A DNA stretch of 64,000 bases, taken from contig CAKZNT010000048.1 in assembly GCA_937132065.1 (NCBI GenBank), forward strand, positions 1 through 64,000, written 5' to 3'. A program made the translations under genes and the position numbers. Positions 53,216-61,803 of the stretch are shown piece by piece. The notes beneath the pieces were generated by a model. It saw nothing but the letters and a program-made list of their open reading frames with translations. It did not search any database and was not told where the DNA came from. Positions within the stretch are counted from its first letter, which is position 1, and every line of letters starts with the position of its first letter. Origin of the DNA: an uncultured Loktanella sp. Its GTDB lineage: Bacteria; Pseudomonadota; Alphaproteobacteria; Rhodobacterales; Rhodobacteraceae.

Positions 53216-53751
53216 GAGTGCTGATCGACGCTTGCGTGCTTTATCCCACGGTCATGCGCGAAGTGATCTTGGGCGCAGCGCAGCTCGGCTTGTTCGAGCC
53301 GCGCTGGTCTGTGCGCATCTTGGAAGAATGGGCGCGGGCAACACGCAAGATCGGCCCCGAAGCAGAGGTATTTGCACGCGGCGAAATTGCGATGTTGGCT
53401 GTCGCTTTCCCGCGCGCGATTGTGCCCGAGCATCAAGGGCTAATGCAGCGGCTCTGGTTGCCTGATCCTGACGATATCCATGTGCTTGCGGCAGCCGTTT
53501 CGGGGTCGTGTGATGGCATCTTGACGATGAACGCGAAAGATTTTCCGCGCGATTACCTGCGCGAAGAGGGGTTGGCCCGCTTTGATCCTGACGGCTTTTG
53601 CTGTCGTATGCTGGATGAGGACGCGGCGGGGATGCGCGGTGTCGCGGAGGGTATTCTAGCGACTGCGCGCGAGATGTCGGATGTTGAGTGGACGATGCGC
53701 GCGCTTATGAAAAAGGCGCGGCTACCGCGATTTGGCAAGGCGCTAGCCTAA
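53212..53751 (+). CDS. PIN-domain ribonuclease, RSP_2648 family
   Basis: A 179-residue PIN protein, named after R. sphaeroides RSP_2648. The acidic PIN residues appear in VLIDACVLY (D6), RILEEW (E), and the LPDPDDIHVLAAAV segment with the following TMNAKDFP. PIN proteins cut single-stranded RNA and are often toxins, but no antitoxin gene is next to it; instead it is translationally coupled to an rRNA methyltransferase. That points to a housekeeping RNA role (inference). Its 3' end overlaps the converging M48 gene by nine bases. Confidence 0.88.
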   Translation: MRVLIDACVLYPTVMREVILGAAQLGLFEPRWSVRILEEWARATRKIGPEAEVFARGEIAMLAVAFPRAIVPEHQGLMQRLWLPDPDDIHVLAAAVSGSCDGILTMNAKDFPRDYLREEGLARFDPDGFCCRMLDEDAAGMRGVAEGILATAREMSDVEWTMRALMKKARLPRFGKALA

Positions 53752-54423
53752 CCATTTTGCGGCATTGCTTTCGATTGCTTTGATCCGCTCGGCTGTCACG
53801 GGGTGGCTAAGCGTCCACGCGGGTGCGCCGCCTCTTGCCCCTGTCAGCGTCTCCAGCTTGTGAAACAACGAGATTTGCGGGCCCGCGCCGATCCCCGATT
53901 TCATCAGGAGCGCCGTGGCATAAGCATCTGCCTCGTATTCATCCGCGCGCGATAGTTTTGCGGCGAGCAGGGACATCAGCGCATTGGCGACAAACATCCC
54001 GACACCGGGTAAAAACCGGTTGAGGACCATCGCAAGAGCCGTGCGCATGGCGTTTTGCCCCGAAAAGTCGATCATACGGCGGCGCGAATGACCCAGCGCC
54101 ACATGCCCGAGTTCATGGGCGATGACAGAGGCCAACTCGGCGGCACTCACTTCGCCTGCGCGGTATTTGTTAAAGAAGCCGCGTGTGATGAAGATGCGCC
54201 CGTCAGGGGCCGCAAGCCCGTTTACAGGGTCGATCTCATAGATATGGACCTTGATCCGCTCGATATCGAGCGCGCGCGCCATGTCTTGCGTCAAGGATTT
54301 CAGGATCGGATCGGCAAGTTCGGTAGATTTCTCGTCAAGTTCCTTTGAGGTGCGCCACACCGAAAACCGATACATGGCCAGCCCGTAAAGAACCGCGAGG
54401 ATGATGGGGGTAAACCTGAGCAT
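53743..54423 (-). CDS. M48-family metallopeptidase
   Basis: A 226-residue membrane-anchored zinc protease of the HtpX/Oma1 group. One N-terminal membrane segment (1-20), zinc motif HELGH at 103-107 (ASVIAHELGHVALGHSRR) and the third ligand Glu in RADEYEADAYA (about residue 165). It likely degrades damaged membrane proteins. Last gene of a tight minus-strand operon: it begins three bases after the DedA gene. Confidence 0.92.
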   Translation of the reverse strand: MLRFTPIILAVLYGLAMYRFSVWRTSKELDEKSTELADPILKSLTQDMARALDIERIKVHIYEIDPVNGLAAPDGRIFITRGFFNKYRAGEVSAAELASVIAHELGHVALGHSRRRMIDFSGQNAMRTALAMVLNRFLPGVGMFVANALMSLLAAKLSRADEYEADAYATALLMKSGIGAGPQISLFHKLETLTGARGGAPAWTLSHPVTAERIKAIESNAAKWLG

Positions 54424-54426
54424 GGC

Positions 54427-55047
54427 TTAGATATGGGGTTGCTCTGGCTGTTTGTCCATCTTTGGCTTGCTGACTTTCCAAAGCCAGAGCCCGAGGAGCG
54501 CAGTAACCCCGATTGCCGTCAGCAAACCGCTGGCATTTCCAAGGATGCTGGCAATCGCGGTGATATTATCGGCAAAGGTATATCCGAGCCCGACATAAAG
54601 GCTCACCCAGACGATTTCACCTGCGATGCCCCATAGCGCAAAACGGACCCAAGTGAATTTGGTCAGCCCCGAGACATAGTTGACGTAGGGGCCAAGTGGC
54701 GCAACGAGCCAGCAGGAAAAGAAGACCGACGAGCCGCCCCATTTATCCATGAAGGCCTGTGATTTATGGCGCAGTGCCGCCCGCTTGGGGTGCTTTTCAA
54801 GCCAGCCTGACATGCGATCACCAGAGGCCCGCGCGATCCAGTAGCCCGTGTTGTCGCCAAGCACGGCGCCACAAAACGCCGCTGCAAAGACTGCGAAAAG
54901 GTAGAGATCACCCGTTGCTGCAAACCCGCCTGATGCCAGCATCAACAGCGAGGACGGGACGGGCAGGGCGAGGCAGCTGAGAAAGGTGACGATGAACACA
55001 ATCGGCACGCCGTAATCCGCAACAAGCGAGAGGGCCAGTTCGTTCAT
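54427..55047 (-). CDS. DedA/VTT-domain membrane protein
   Basis: A 206-residue polytopic protein of the DedA family (undecaprenyl phosphate or lipid flippase-type). Signatures: [34 protein letters not shown], and [23 protein letters not shown], which matches the F/Y-x-R-x-x-P-x-x-R-x-x region loosely (here lacking the Arg pair, WLVAPLGP instead of RFIPGVR). That loss in the usual proton/arginine motif is noteworthy. ATG 55047 overlaps the previous stop (ATGA). Confidence 0.88.
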   Translation of the reverse strand: MNELALSLVADYGVPIVFIVTFLSCLALPVPSSLLMLASGGFAATGDLYLFAVFAAAFCGAVLGDNTGYWIARASGDRMSGWLEKHPKRAALRHKSQAFMDKWGGSSVFFSCWLVAPLGPYVNYVSGLTKFTWVRFALWGIAGEIVWVSLYVGLGYTFADNITAIASILGNASGLLTAIGVTALLGLWLWKVSKPKMDKQPEQPHI

Positions 55048-55424
55048 TGGCCAACCGCCTCGTCGCCAAACTGCGCAGGGTTTGCGCGCCACTGGGCTGC
55101 GGCATCCTGAATGCGCAGTTGTAGCGCGTCCAAGGTCAGGCCGTTTTCGTCGGCAATTGCTTCGAGCGAGATGCGCCGAGGCGGTGCGCCCTTGGTTAAA
55201 AAAAGCGCGGGGCCAAGCACCTGCGGCGGAAGATCGTATGATTTTGCCACATAGCGCGGTGTCATCCAGCCCATGATTGCCTGATCCTGATGGGCGGGGT
55301 CCATCCAGTAGATCGTCGCACTCAGGGTGCGAACCCCAAAGACACCAATGACCCCGATCGCGACGATAAACGCGATCAATGCAAGGCGATGGCGCGCCCA
55401 GAGGGTTTTCAACCTGCTGGTCAC
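55044..55424 (-). CDS. Single-span membrane protein, unknown
   Basis: A 126-residue protein: basic N-terminus ([14 protein letters not shown]), one membrane segment (about 14-36, [19 protein letters not shown]), and a C-terminal domain outside the cytoplasm ([20 protein letters not shown]). It overlaps both neighbours by ATGA, between the VWA and DedA genes, so it probably works in the same envelope process. No family of known function recognised. Confidence 0.8.
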   Translation of the reverse strand: MTSRLKTLWARHRLALIAFIVAIGVIGVFGVRTLSATIYWMDPAHQDQAIMGWMTPRYVAKSYDLPPQVLGPALFLTKGAPPRRISLEAIADENGLTLDALQLRIQDAAAQWRANPAQFGDEAVGQ

Positions 55425-56605
55425 GTCATTGCCTTCATGCCACGCTCGATCCCCGAAAGGGTCATGGGAACCATGCGATCATTGCCAAATATCTGCTGCA
55501 CCATCGCGATGGATTGGGTGTAAGGCCAGTAGCGCTCGTCGAGCGGATTGATCCAGATGTGATTGGGCCATTGTTCGCGCGCGCGCGTCAGCCATGTTTC
55601 GCCCGACTCTGGATTGTAATGCTCGTTAGCCCCCCCGACATAGGCGATCTCGTAGGGGGACATGGAGGCATCTCCGACAAAGATGCATTTGTAGTCTTTG
55701 CCGTATGTGCGCAGGATTTCTGCCGTGGAAATCTGCGCGTTCCAGCGCCGGCGATTGTCGCGCCAGACCCCCTCGTAGAGGCAATTGTGAAAGTAGAAGT
55801 GCTCCATGTGCTTGAATTCGGACTTGGCAGCCGAAAACAATTCTTCCACGACCTTGATATGCGGGTCCATCGAGCCTCCGACGTCTAAAAACAAAAGCAC
55901 TTTGACGGCATTGCGCCGCTCTGGTCTTGTTTTAACGTCGAGGTAACCGTTTTCCGCCGTTTTGCGGATCGTTTCGGGGAGGTCGAGTTCCTCGCTCGCT
56001 CCGTCACGCGCCCATTTGCGCAAGCGTTTGAGCGCCACTTTGATGTTGCGCGTGCCAAGTTCAACGCTGTCGTCAAGGTTGCGGAATTCGCGCTTATCCC
56101 AGACTTTTACGGCCCGTTGGTGGCGGCTCTCGTTCTGGCCAATCCGGACGCCCTCCGGATTATAGCCATAAGCGCCGAAAGGGGACGTGCCAGCCGTGCC
56201 AACCCATTTGTTGCCCCCTTGGTGACGCCCTTTTTGTTCTTCCAGACGTTTTTTGAGCGTTTCCATGAGTTTATCGAAACCACCCAAGGCATCAATCTCG
56301 GCTTTTTCCTCAGCGCTCAGGTGCTTTTCTGCCAGCTTTTCGAGCCAGTCTTGCGGGATGTCGACTGCATCCATGACGGCCTCTGGCGGGATTGCCTCGA
56401 GCCCCGAAAACGTCGCGGCGAAGGCCTGATCAAAGCGGTCAAGATGCCGCTCGTCCTTGATCATGATCGTGCGCGCCAGATAGTAAAAGGCGTCGATGTC
56501 GTAGGTGGCCAGCCCTGCCTTCATCCCTTCGAGAAAGGCAAGAAATTCGCGCAGGGATACAGGAACCCCCGCGCGGCGCAGATTGTCAAAGAAGGGCAGG
56601 AACAT
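55421..56605 (-). CDS. VWA-domain protein, CoxE-like
   Basis: A 394-residue protein of the CoxE/VWA group. The C-terminal von Willebrand A domain has a MIDAS-like [11 protein letters not shown] (D-x-G-x-S with an extra Gly, about residue 232) and the conserved [13 protein letters not shown] strand. N-terminal helical region precedes. Such proteins usually work with MoxR AAA+ ATPases as chaperone pairs; a MoxR gene lies 3.4 kb away at 59207. First larger ORF after the small membrane protein. Confidence 0.9.
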   Translation of the reverse strand: MFLPFFDNLRRAGVPVSLREFLAFLEGMKAGLATYDIDAFYYLARTIMIKDERHLDRFDQAFAATFSGLEAIPPEAVMDAVDIPQDWLEKLAEKHLSAEEKAEIDALGGFDKLMETLKKRLEEQKGRHQGGNKWVGTAGTSPFGAYGYNPEGVRIGQNESRHQRAVKVWDKREFRNLDDSVELGTRNIKVALKRLRKWARDGASEELDLPETIRKTAENGYLDVKTRPERRNAVKVLLFLDVGGSMDPHIKVVEELFSAAKSEFKHMEHFYFHNCLYEGVWRDNRRRWNAQISTAEILRTYGKDYKCIFVGDASMSPYEIAYVGGANEHYNPESGETWLTRAREQWPNHIWINPLDERYWPYTQSIAMVQQIFGNDRMVPMTLSGIERGMKAMT

Positions 56606-56608
56606 CGC

Positions 56609-56779
56609 CTAGATTGCGGCGCGTTCAATGAAAACGAGGATGAACAAGCCGATCAATCCGAACAGCATGCCAAAGACCGCGCCCCATTGCAGTAGATCAA
56701 AGCCTGAGCCGCCCCGCCGTTTGGCCCGAAATACGCCGAGCAAGGCTCCAAACACTAGACCAACGAGAGGGAAAATCAT
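56609..56779 (-). CDS. Small membrane protein (56 aa)
   Basis: A 56-codon gene: MIFPLVGLVFGALLGVFR, then AKRRGGSGFDLLQWG and a second hydrophobic helix (AVFGMLFGLIGLFILVFIE). Two membrane helices joined by a basic loop. It begins 12 bases after the DUF2927 stop and ends 3 bases before the VWA gene, so it sits inside the operon on the same strand, and codon use looks like its neighbours. Too short for common ORF cut-offs. Confidence 0.78.
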   Translation of the reverse strand: MIFPLVGLVFGALLGVFRAKRRGGSGFDLLQWGAVFGMLFGLIGLFILVFIERAAI

Positions 56780-56791
56780 GCGCGCAGCTTT

Positions 56792-58144
56792 CTATTTTTG
56801 GCGCAGCCCTGCGATCTCGCTGAGGCGGGCTTGCACGTTTGCATCAGAGCCAAATCCGTAACGCGCCCAGCCCAGACTGTCCAGCCGCAGGCTCTCGGCC
56901 TGCGCGGTTTGTCCACGGATATCAAGTGCCTCGGCCTTGAACATAAGGAGTGTCGCCATGAGGGCCGCGTTCTGATGCCGCTCGGCGACGTCGATCCAGC
57001 GATCACTGAGGGCAATGACCCGTTCTGTATCATTTGCCGCCAGCGCAAACGCGGCCTGCTGCACTGCAATATGTGCTGCGTGAATTTGTGTTGTGCTACT
57101 GTCGCGGTAGGCGACTTCGGCGGCGTTGAACGAGGCGAGCGCAACCGAAGGGCTGTTCCCGACTTGCAAGCGGCCATAGGCGTATTGAGCAAATCCTGCC
57201 CGTGGCCCTGTCCATCCGAATGCGCGCCCCAGCGCAATGGCATGTGCCGCAGCATCTCGCCGCTTGTTGGGCGGTGCGCCATTCGCAAGCGCAGTTTCAA
57301 TCGACTCGATCCAGTCGCGCGATGTGTCGTTGAGTGGCTGCCCGACGTTGCGCTCCCCTTTGGGATTTAGACGCGCCAGAATTGCGGGCAATCGTGCCGC
57401 GACTTCTCCACGTGACATGCCGTTGCGCAATTCGGGTGAATAGTATGTTCGCAGCACCAACATATCAAAGCCGGTCAACACGGCATGGATGTTGTCATCA
57501 TTGAACACCGAGTCGGGCAGGCGGTAGAGGTCGTTTAGCGGCCCGAGTGCTTGCGCCAATTCTTCGTGCAGGCAGTCGCGTGTTTCTTGGGGGGCCACAT
57601 CTGCGGGCACAAAAATGACGGCCCTGTCGCGCCGCGTCAGGGTTGTCCAATCGACTTGCGGGCTGCGCCGCGCGATCTTGAATTCTTTCCAGCTCGTCAG
57701 GCGGGGCACAACGAAACAGGCAGCGGCAGGCACGGCGGCTTGCATTGTGCGGCGCGGCACGGCCTCGATGGTAATGGCGGCAGGTTCGTTTGCCGCAACA
57801 AAGGTGATGTTGATACCTGCTTCGTTGCGCAACCGATCCAGCACCAGCTCGAGGTCGCGGATCATCGTCGGATTGGTCTGTCCCGTCGTGCGCACCGTGA
57901 TCGGTTCTTCAAAACGGGTGAACTGCGCAACATTGCGACCGCTTTCCATCCGGAATGACAGGTCGAGAAAATCCTGGGCGATTTCAGTGTTGGGGCGGGT
58001 CGCAGGCGCCACATAGGTCGTTTTGAAGAGCTTCATCGCGGGCAGGGATTGGGTCATAGCGACCGCACGGCTAGGCGGGGCATCATGTTGCACTGGCGCA
58101 CATGAAATCATGAATGAGAGGGCAAAGGCGGCAAAGCGGCTCAT
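56792..58144 (-). CDS. DUF2927 exported protein, probable lipoprotein
   Basis: A 450-residue protein with an N-terminal export signal (MSRFAAFALSFMISCAPV; MISC could be a lipobox). DUF2927 covers about residues 55-260 (EIAQDFLDLSFRMESGR, VFNDDNIHAVLTGFDMLVLR) and the C-terminal part is helical and repeat-like (TPR-type; WIDVAERHQNAALMATLLM). HEELAQALGPLNDLY carries a His-Glu pair reminiscent of a degenerate metallopeptidase helix, which I cannot confirm. ATG 58144 overlaps the upstream small gene (ATGA). Confidence 0.85.
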   Translation of the reverse strand: MSRFAAFALSFMISCAPVQHDAPPSRAVAMTQSLPAMKLFKTTYVAPATRPNTEIAQDFLDLSFRMESGRNVAQFTRFEEPITVRTTGQTNPTMIRDLELVLDRLRNEAGINITFVAANEPAAITIEAVPRRTMQAAVPAAACFVVPRLTSWKEFKIARRSPQVDWTTLTRRDRAVIFVPADVAPQETRDCLHEELAQALGPLNDLYRLPDSVFNDDNIHAVLTGFDMLVLRTYYSPELRNGMSRGEVAARLPAILARLNPKGERNVGQPLNDTSRDWIESIETALANGAPPNKRRDAAAHAIALGRAFGWTGPRAGFAQYAYGRLQVGNSPSVALASFNAAEVAYRDSSTTQIHAAHIAVQQAAFALAANDTERVIALSDRWIDVAERHQNAALMATLLMFKAEALDIRGQTAQAESLRLDSLGWARYGFGSDANVQARLSEIAGLRQK

Positions 58145-58326
58145 GAACGAGACCTCGCTTGCTGACCCACACATGAGGGGCAATCACGTGAGCAAGGGTG
58201 CGCACAGATTATTCCAGACGCAACCGCGCCTTTTTCGTCCCGATATTCGGTCACCAGTCCGCGCCGTGCCGCAAAACCTGCGGGGCGTTTCAGACGGATA
58301 TCGACCGGCATTTTTGCCTTGGTCAA
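58141..58326 (-). CDS. Small conserved-looking protein heading the DUF2927 operon
   Basis: A 61-codon frame from TTG 58326 (GAGGAGAG just upstream) or ATG 58311 (AAGG upstream): DIRLKRPAGFAARRGLVTEY, and a Cys-rich end (CAHPCSRDCPSC). Four cysteines in the last third could bind a metal. It overlaps the DUF2927 start by ATGA, which supports a real, co-translated gene. Function unknown. Confidence 0.55.
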   Translation of the reverse strand: MTKAKMPVDIRLKRPAGFAARRGLVTEYRDEKGAVASGIICAHPCSRDCPSCVGQQARSRS

Positions 58327-58525
58327 CCTGCACTCTCCTCAATTACGTCAGAACAACCTGCCATTGAACTGCGGCTCCTCTTTGACGCGATTAAGGCATT
58401 TGCTTGATGCGCGTTGGGAACCTCTTAATTAACTGTAAATCGGGCATAATTTGCACGGAGAAAGCGCAAGAAATGGCGCAATAAGCCTTAGCGTTGCAGG
58501 AAAGACTCATGGGCCTAGTAGGCAA

Positions 58526-58558
58526 AATAAATGCGCCCACCAGATGTAGTGGGCGCAT
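58526..58558 (-). terminator. Terminator of the glyoxalase-superfamily gene
   Basis: ATGCGCCCAC (58531-58540) pairs with GTGGGCGCAT (58549-58558) around 8 bases; on the minus strand the stem is followed by TTTATTTT. The rest of the 274-base gap 58327-58600 shows no gene. Confidence 0.8.
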
Positions 58559-58600
58559 GTTTCGGGCGCGTTTCGCGTCGGTCACAACCTGTGGGTGATG

Positions 58601-59032
58601 TCAACCGAGGGTGATTTCCATATGCGGTGTCCCTTGTGAGGTGCGCTCTGCCGTCTTGCCCGTGCGATCAACGGTTGCGCTTACCTGTCGCCGTTCAATC
58701 ACCATGCTGTCAAACTTGCTGATGTTCACGGGCGCATCAAATCGCACGGTTAATTGGGTGCGCGCGCCGTGGCCGATGTCGCTGACACGGATCACCTTGC
58801 CCGCAAACGGCTTGCCGAGATAAAGCCCGCGAATGTGCTGGCCCAGCTGCACGACAGGCGCGGCCTCATTGCCCGTAGCCGCATGTAGCGTGTTCCAGTC
58901 CCTATGGCCGAGTTGTTTGGCCAAGAGTTCAAGCGATTGCGCTTGGCTGATTGCATGCCCTGTGGCCGCAAGAGATTGACGCAGAGCTTTTGCTTGCGCC
59001 TTAAGCGCGTCAATGGGGGGGAGAATTGTCAT
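58601..59032 (-). CDS. Glyoxalase-superfamily protein (Glyoxalase_8 type)
   Basis: A 143-residue protein. The N-terminal half (ALKAQAKALRQSLAATGHAI, SLELLAKQLGHRDWNTLHA) is the small helical domain seen in 'glyoxalase superfamily' proteins of Rhodobacterales; the C-terminal half is beta-rich (GLYLGKPFAGKVIRVSDIG). No metal site is evident and the reaction is unknown. Monocistronic, with its own terminator. Confidence 0.75.
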   Translation of the reverse strand: MTILPPIDALKAQAKALRQSLAATGHAISQAQSLELLAKQLGHRDWNTLHAATGNEAAPVVQLGQHIRGLYLGKPFAGKVIRVSDIGHGARTQLTVRFDAPVNISKFDSMVIERRQVSATVDRTGKTAERTSQGTPHMEITLG

Positions 59033-59206
59033 CTTTCACATCTTTCAGTTAGATGCGGTATTCGAGTTGGGCGCTTGCGTTGCCAACGGACCGCAAAAAG
59101 CTGAGATCTGTTGAAGATGGTCTGTCAAAGCTTCACCATGGCGGATGCCTGCAAGCGGCGGGTGCTTTGAACCCTGCCGCTCTATAGGACTAATGGTGTT
59201 GCCTGT

Positions 59207-60046
59207 CTAGCGCCCGCCGCGCGCCATGAAGGCGAGGCGTTCAAAGAGATGCACGTCTTGTTCGTTTTTGAGCAACGCCCCGTGTAGTTTGGGCAAAGCA
59301 TCTGCGCCGTCCCGCTTCAGATCATCTGCGGTGAGGTCTTCGGCAAGCAAGAGCTTGAGCCAGTCAAGCACCTCGGATGTCGAGGGCTTTTTCTTGAGGC
59401 CTGCGGTTTCGCGGATGTCGTAGAACTGCGTGAGGGCGGCTGTCAGCAGTTGATCCTTGATGTCGGGATGATGCACGGCAATGATTTTGCGCATCGTGTC
59501 CTGATCGGGAAAGTTGATATAATGAAAGAAACAGCGGCGCAAAAAGGCGTCTGGCAGTTCTTTTTCATTGTTGGACGTGATGATGATCACAGGGCGGTGC
59601 TTGGCTTTCACGGTTTCGCCGGTTTCGTAAACGTGAAACTCCATCCGGTCGAGTTCTTGCAACAGGTCGTTGGGGAATTCGATATCGGCCTTGTCGATTT
59701 CGTCGATCAGAAGCACCACACGGCCCTCGGCCTCAAAGGCCTGCCAGAGTTTGCCCTTGCGGATGTAATTGGCAACATCGTGCACCTTTTCATCCCCAAG
59801 CTGGCTATCGCGCAGACGGCTGACCGCATCGTATTCGTATAGACCTTGCTGGGCCTTGGTTGTGGATTTGACGTGCCACTCAATCATAGGCAGACCAAGG
59901 GCCGCGCTCACTTGGCGGGCAAGCTCGGTTTTACCCGTTCCGGGCTCGCCTTTAACGAGCAAAGGGCGCTCTAAGGTAACTGCCGCATTGACCGCCATCG
60001 TGAGGTCATCGGTGGCGACATAGGTGTCAGTGCCTTTAAATTGCAT
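59207..60046 (-). CDS. MoxR-family AAA+ ATPase
   Basis: A 279-residue AAA+ ATPase: Walker A GEPGTGKT (about 38-45), Walker B VVLLIDEIDKAD (about 98-110), sensor 1 PVIIITSNNEKELPDAFLRRC. MoxR proteins act as chaperones for metal cofactor insertion or complex assembly, usually with VWA partners such as the gene at 55421. ATG 60046 follows AGGAAG; the longer frame has no supporting start. Divergent from dksA. Confidence 0.94.
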   Translation of the reverse strand: MQFKGTDTYVATDDLTMAVNAAVTLERPLLVKGEPGTGKTELARQVSAALGLPMIEWHVKSTTKAQQGLYEYDAVSRLRDSQLGDEKVHDVANYIRKGKLWQAFEAEGRVVLLIDEIDKADIEFPNDLLQELDRMEFHVYETGETVKAKHRPVIIITSNNEKELPDAFLRRCFFHYINFPDQDTMRKIIAVHHPDIKDQLLTAALTQFYDIRETAGLKKKPSTSEVLDWLKLLLAEDLTADDLKRDGADALPKLHGALLKNEQDVHLFERLAFMARGGR

Positions 60047-60231
60047 GGTTTTCTTCCTGTGTTGGCTTGGCGGCAACCTATGCCCGTTTTCACCGCGCAT
60101 CAACTGTTTGCGCTCACGCAAAAGAGGGGGTGACAGTTTGCGACTGAAGGAGTAAACGGGCGCAAAATAAGGGTGGAACGATGTCTCAGAGCACGAATAA
60201 GACGGGCGCCGAAAATCGTAAGGGAACGAAC

Positions 60232-60654
60232 ATGAAAGCAGAATCATTTTTGCCGGATGACTATCGTCCAGCGGCCGACGAGCCGTTTATGAACGAAAAG
60301 CAGACCGAGTATTTCCGCGTCAAACTGATCAACTGGAAGGCCGAGTTGCTGGAAGACAGCCGCGACACGGTTGCGGGCATGAAAGACCAGACGCGCAACA
60401 TTCCTGATGTGGCTGATCGCGCGTCCGAAGAAACCGATCGTTCGCTGGAATTGCGCACGCGGGATCGTCAGCGCAAGCTTGTTAGCAAGATTGACGCCGC
60501 ATTGCGTCGTATCGACGAGGGCGAGTTCGGCTATTGCTCGATGACGGGCGAGCCGATTTCGCTGAAGCGTCTTGATGCGCGTCCTATCGCGACCATGAGC
60601 CTTGAGGCGCAAGAGCGTCACGAGCGCCGCGAAAAAGTGCACCGCGACGACTAA
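60232..60654 (+). CDS. dksA: DksA, one-cysteine alphaproteobacterial form
   Basis: A 140-residue RNA polymerase secondary-channel regulator acting with ppGpp. The coiled-coil tip residues D59, D62 and A64 (DVADRASEE) are kept. The zinc finger is degenerate: C102 in FGYCSMTGE remains, while the other three ligand positions are T105, T121 and L124. DksA of Rhodobacter sphaeroides (RSP_2654) also lacks a four-cysteine finger yet works (established). ATG 60232 has AAGGGA upstream; ATG 60181 would add 17 poorly conserved residues. Confidence 0.93.
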   Translation: MKAESFLPDDYRPAADEPFMNEKQTEYFRVKLINWKAELLEDSRDTVAGMKDQTRNIPDVADRASEETDRSLELRTRDRQRKLVSKIDAALRRIDEGEFGYCSMTGEPISLKRLDARPIATMSLEAQERHERREKVHRDD

Positions 60655-61803
60655 ATGACAAAGCCGCGCCAGACAGTTGTGATTGTTGGTGCTGGCATTG
60701 GTGGCCTTACGGCTGCGCTGGCCTTCGCCCGTCATGGGGCGGAGGTTTTTGTTTTAGAGCAGGCTGCGGAGCTTAAGGAGGTGGGTGCGGGGTTGCAGAT
60801 CACCCCCAATGGTCTGCGCGTGCTCGAACATCTTGGGCTGCAGGACGCTATTGGCGCCGCCAGCATCGCCGCTGACGCGGTTGTTCCGACGGATGCGCTT
60901 ACGGGGCAGGCGATCACCCGCTTTGACCTGACCGCGCAATCACCGCGCTACCGTTTTTTCCACCGCGCCAGCCTGCAAGGCCTGATCGGGCGTGCTGCCC
61001 AAGCGGCGGGTGCGCAGATCTATCTTGGTGCGCGTGCAACAAGCGTATCGCAGGATGGCATTGTGCAAACCACGAATGGGCCGATGCGCGGCGATGTTGT
61101 GGTTGGCGCAGACGGTATCCACTCGATTACCCGCACATTCTGCGACCCGAGCGCTTCTGAGGCCAAGTTTACAGGGCAGGTGGCGTGGCGCGGCGTTGTG
61201 CCCATGCAAAACATGCCCGCGCAAGCGCAGATATGGATGGCGCCACACCGCCATGTGGTGACTTATCCGCTCAAAGACGGGCTACTAAATGTCGTGGCCA
61301 TTCAGGAACGCCAGACATGGGCCGAGGAGGGGTGGAACCATGCAGATGACCCCGAGAACCTCCGTCATGCCTTTGCTGATTGCGCGCCTGCCTTGCGTGA
61401 GGTGCTCGCGCATCTGGAGACGCCAAACCTTTGGGGATTATTCCGCCACCCCGTTGCAAGCCGTTGGACACATGGCCCCGTGGCGTTGCTCGGAGATGCC
61501 GCCCATCCAACGCTTCCGTTTTTGGCGCAAGGGGCGAATATGGCTATCGAGGATGCTTTTGTGTTGGCCGATTGCGCCACCAAGGCGCCCACGATTGCCG
61601 AGGGTTTTGCCCGCTATCAGGCGCTACGCCGTCCCCGCGTGGTGCGCGCTATCGAGACCGCAAACGCCAATGCGCGCAACTATCACCTGACGGGGATGGC
61701 GCGCGGCGTCGCCCATCTCGGGCTTAAAACGCTGGCTGCGGTGGCGCCAAACGCCTTTTTGAACCGCCTTGGCTGGCTCTACGATCATGATGTGACGGCT
61801 TAA
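60655..61803 (+). CDS. FAD-dependent aromatic monooxygenase (salicylate hydroxylase-like)
   Basis: A 382-residue class A flavin monooxygenase. FAD motif GAGIGG at 12-17, the DG motif VVGADGIHS near 148, and GDAAHPTLPFLAQGANMAIED near 281. Substrate unknown; relatives hydroxylate salicylate or similar aromatics. Its ATG follows the dksA stop with no gap, so the two are co-transcribed. The 3' end overlaps the converging exonuclease III gene by four bases. Confidence 0.92.
   Translation: MTKPRQTVVIVGAGIGGLTAALAFARHGAEVFVLEQAAELKEVGAGLQITPNGLRVLEHLGLQDAIGAASIAADAVVPTDALTGQAITRFDLTAQSPRYRFFHRASLQGLIGRAAQAAGAQIYLGARATSVSQDGIVQTTNGPMRGDVVVGADGIHSITRTFCDPSASEAKFTGQVAWRGVVPMQNMPAQAQIWMAPHRHVVTYPLKDGLLNVVAIQERQTWAEEGWNHADDPENLRHAFADCAPALREVLAHLETPNLWGLFRHPVASRWTHGPVALLGDAAHPTLPFLAQGANMAIEDAFVLADCATKAPTIAEGFARYQALRRPRVVRAIETANANARNYHLTGMARGVAHLGLKTLAAVAPNAFLNRLGWLYDHDVTA

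Noticed and set aside
60109-60124. Hairpin TTTGCG-CTCA-CGCAAA between moxR and dksA
   Set aside because: Only six base pairs, no T tract, in a divergent gap; no support for a regulatory role.
60232-60654. dksA as a decayed gene because of the missing cysteines
   Set aside because: The frame, coiled-coil tip and length are intact, and functional one-Cys DksA proteins are known in Rhodobacter.
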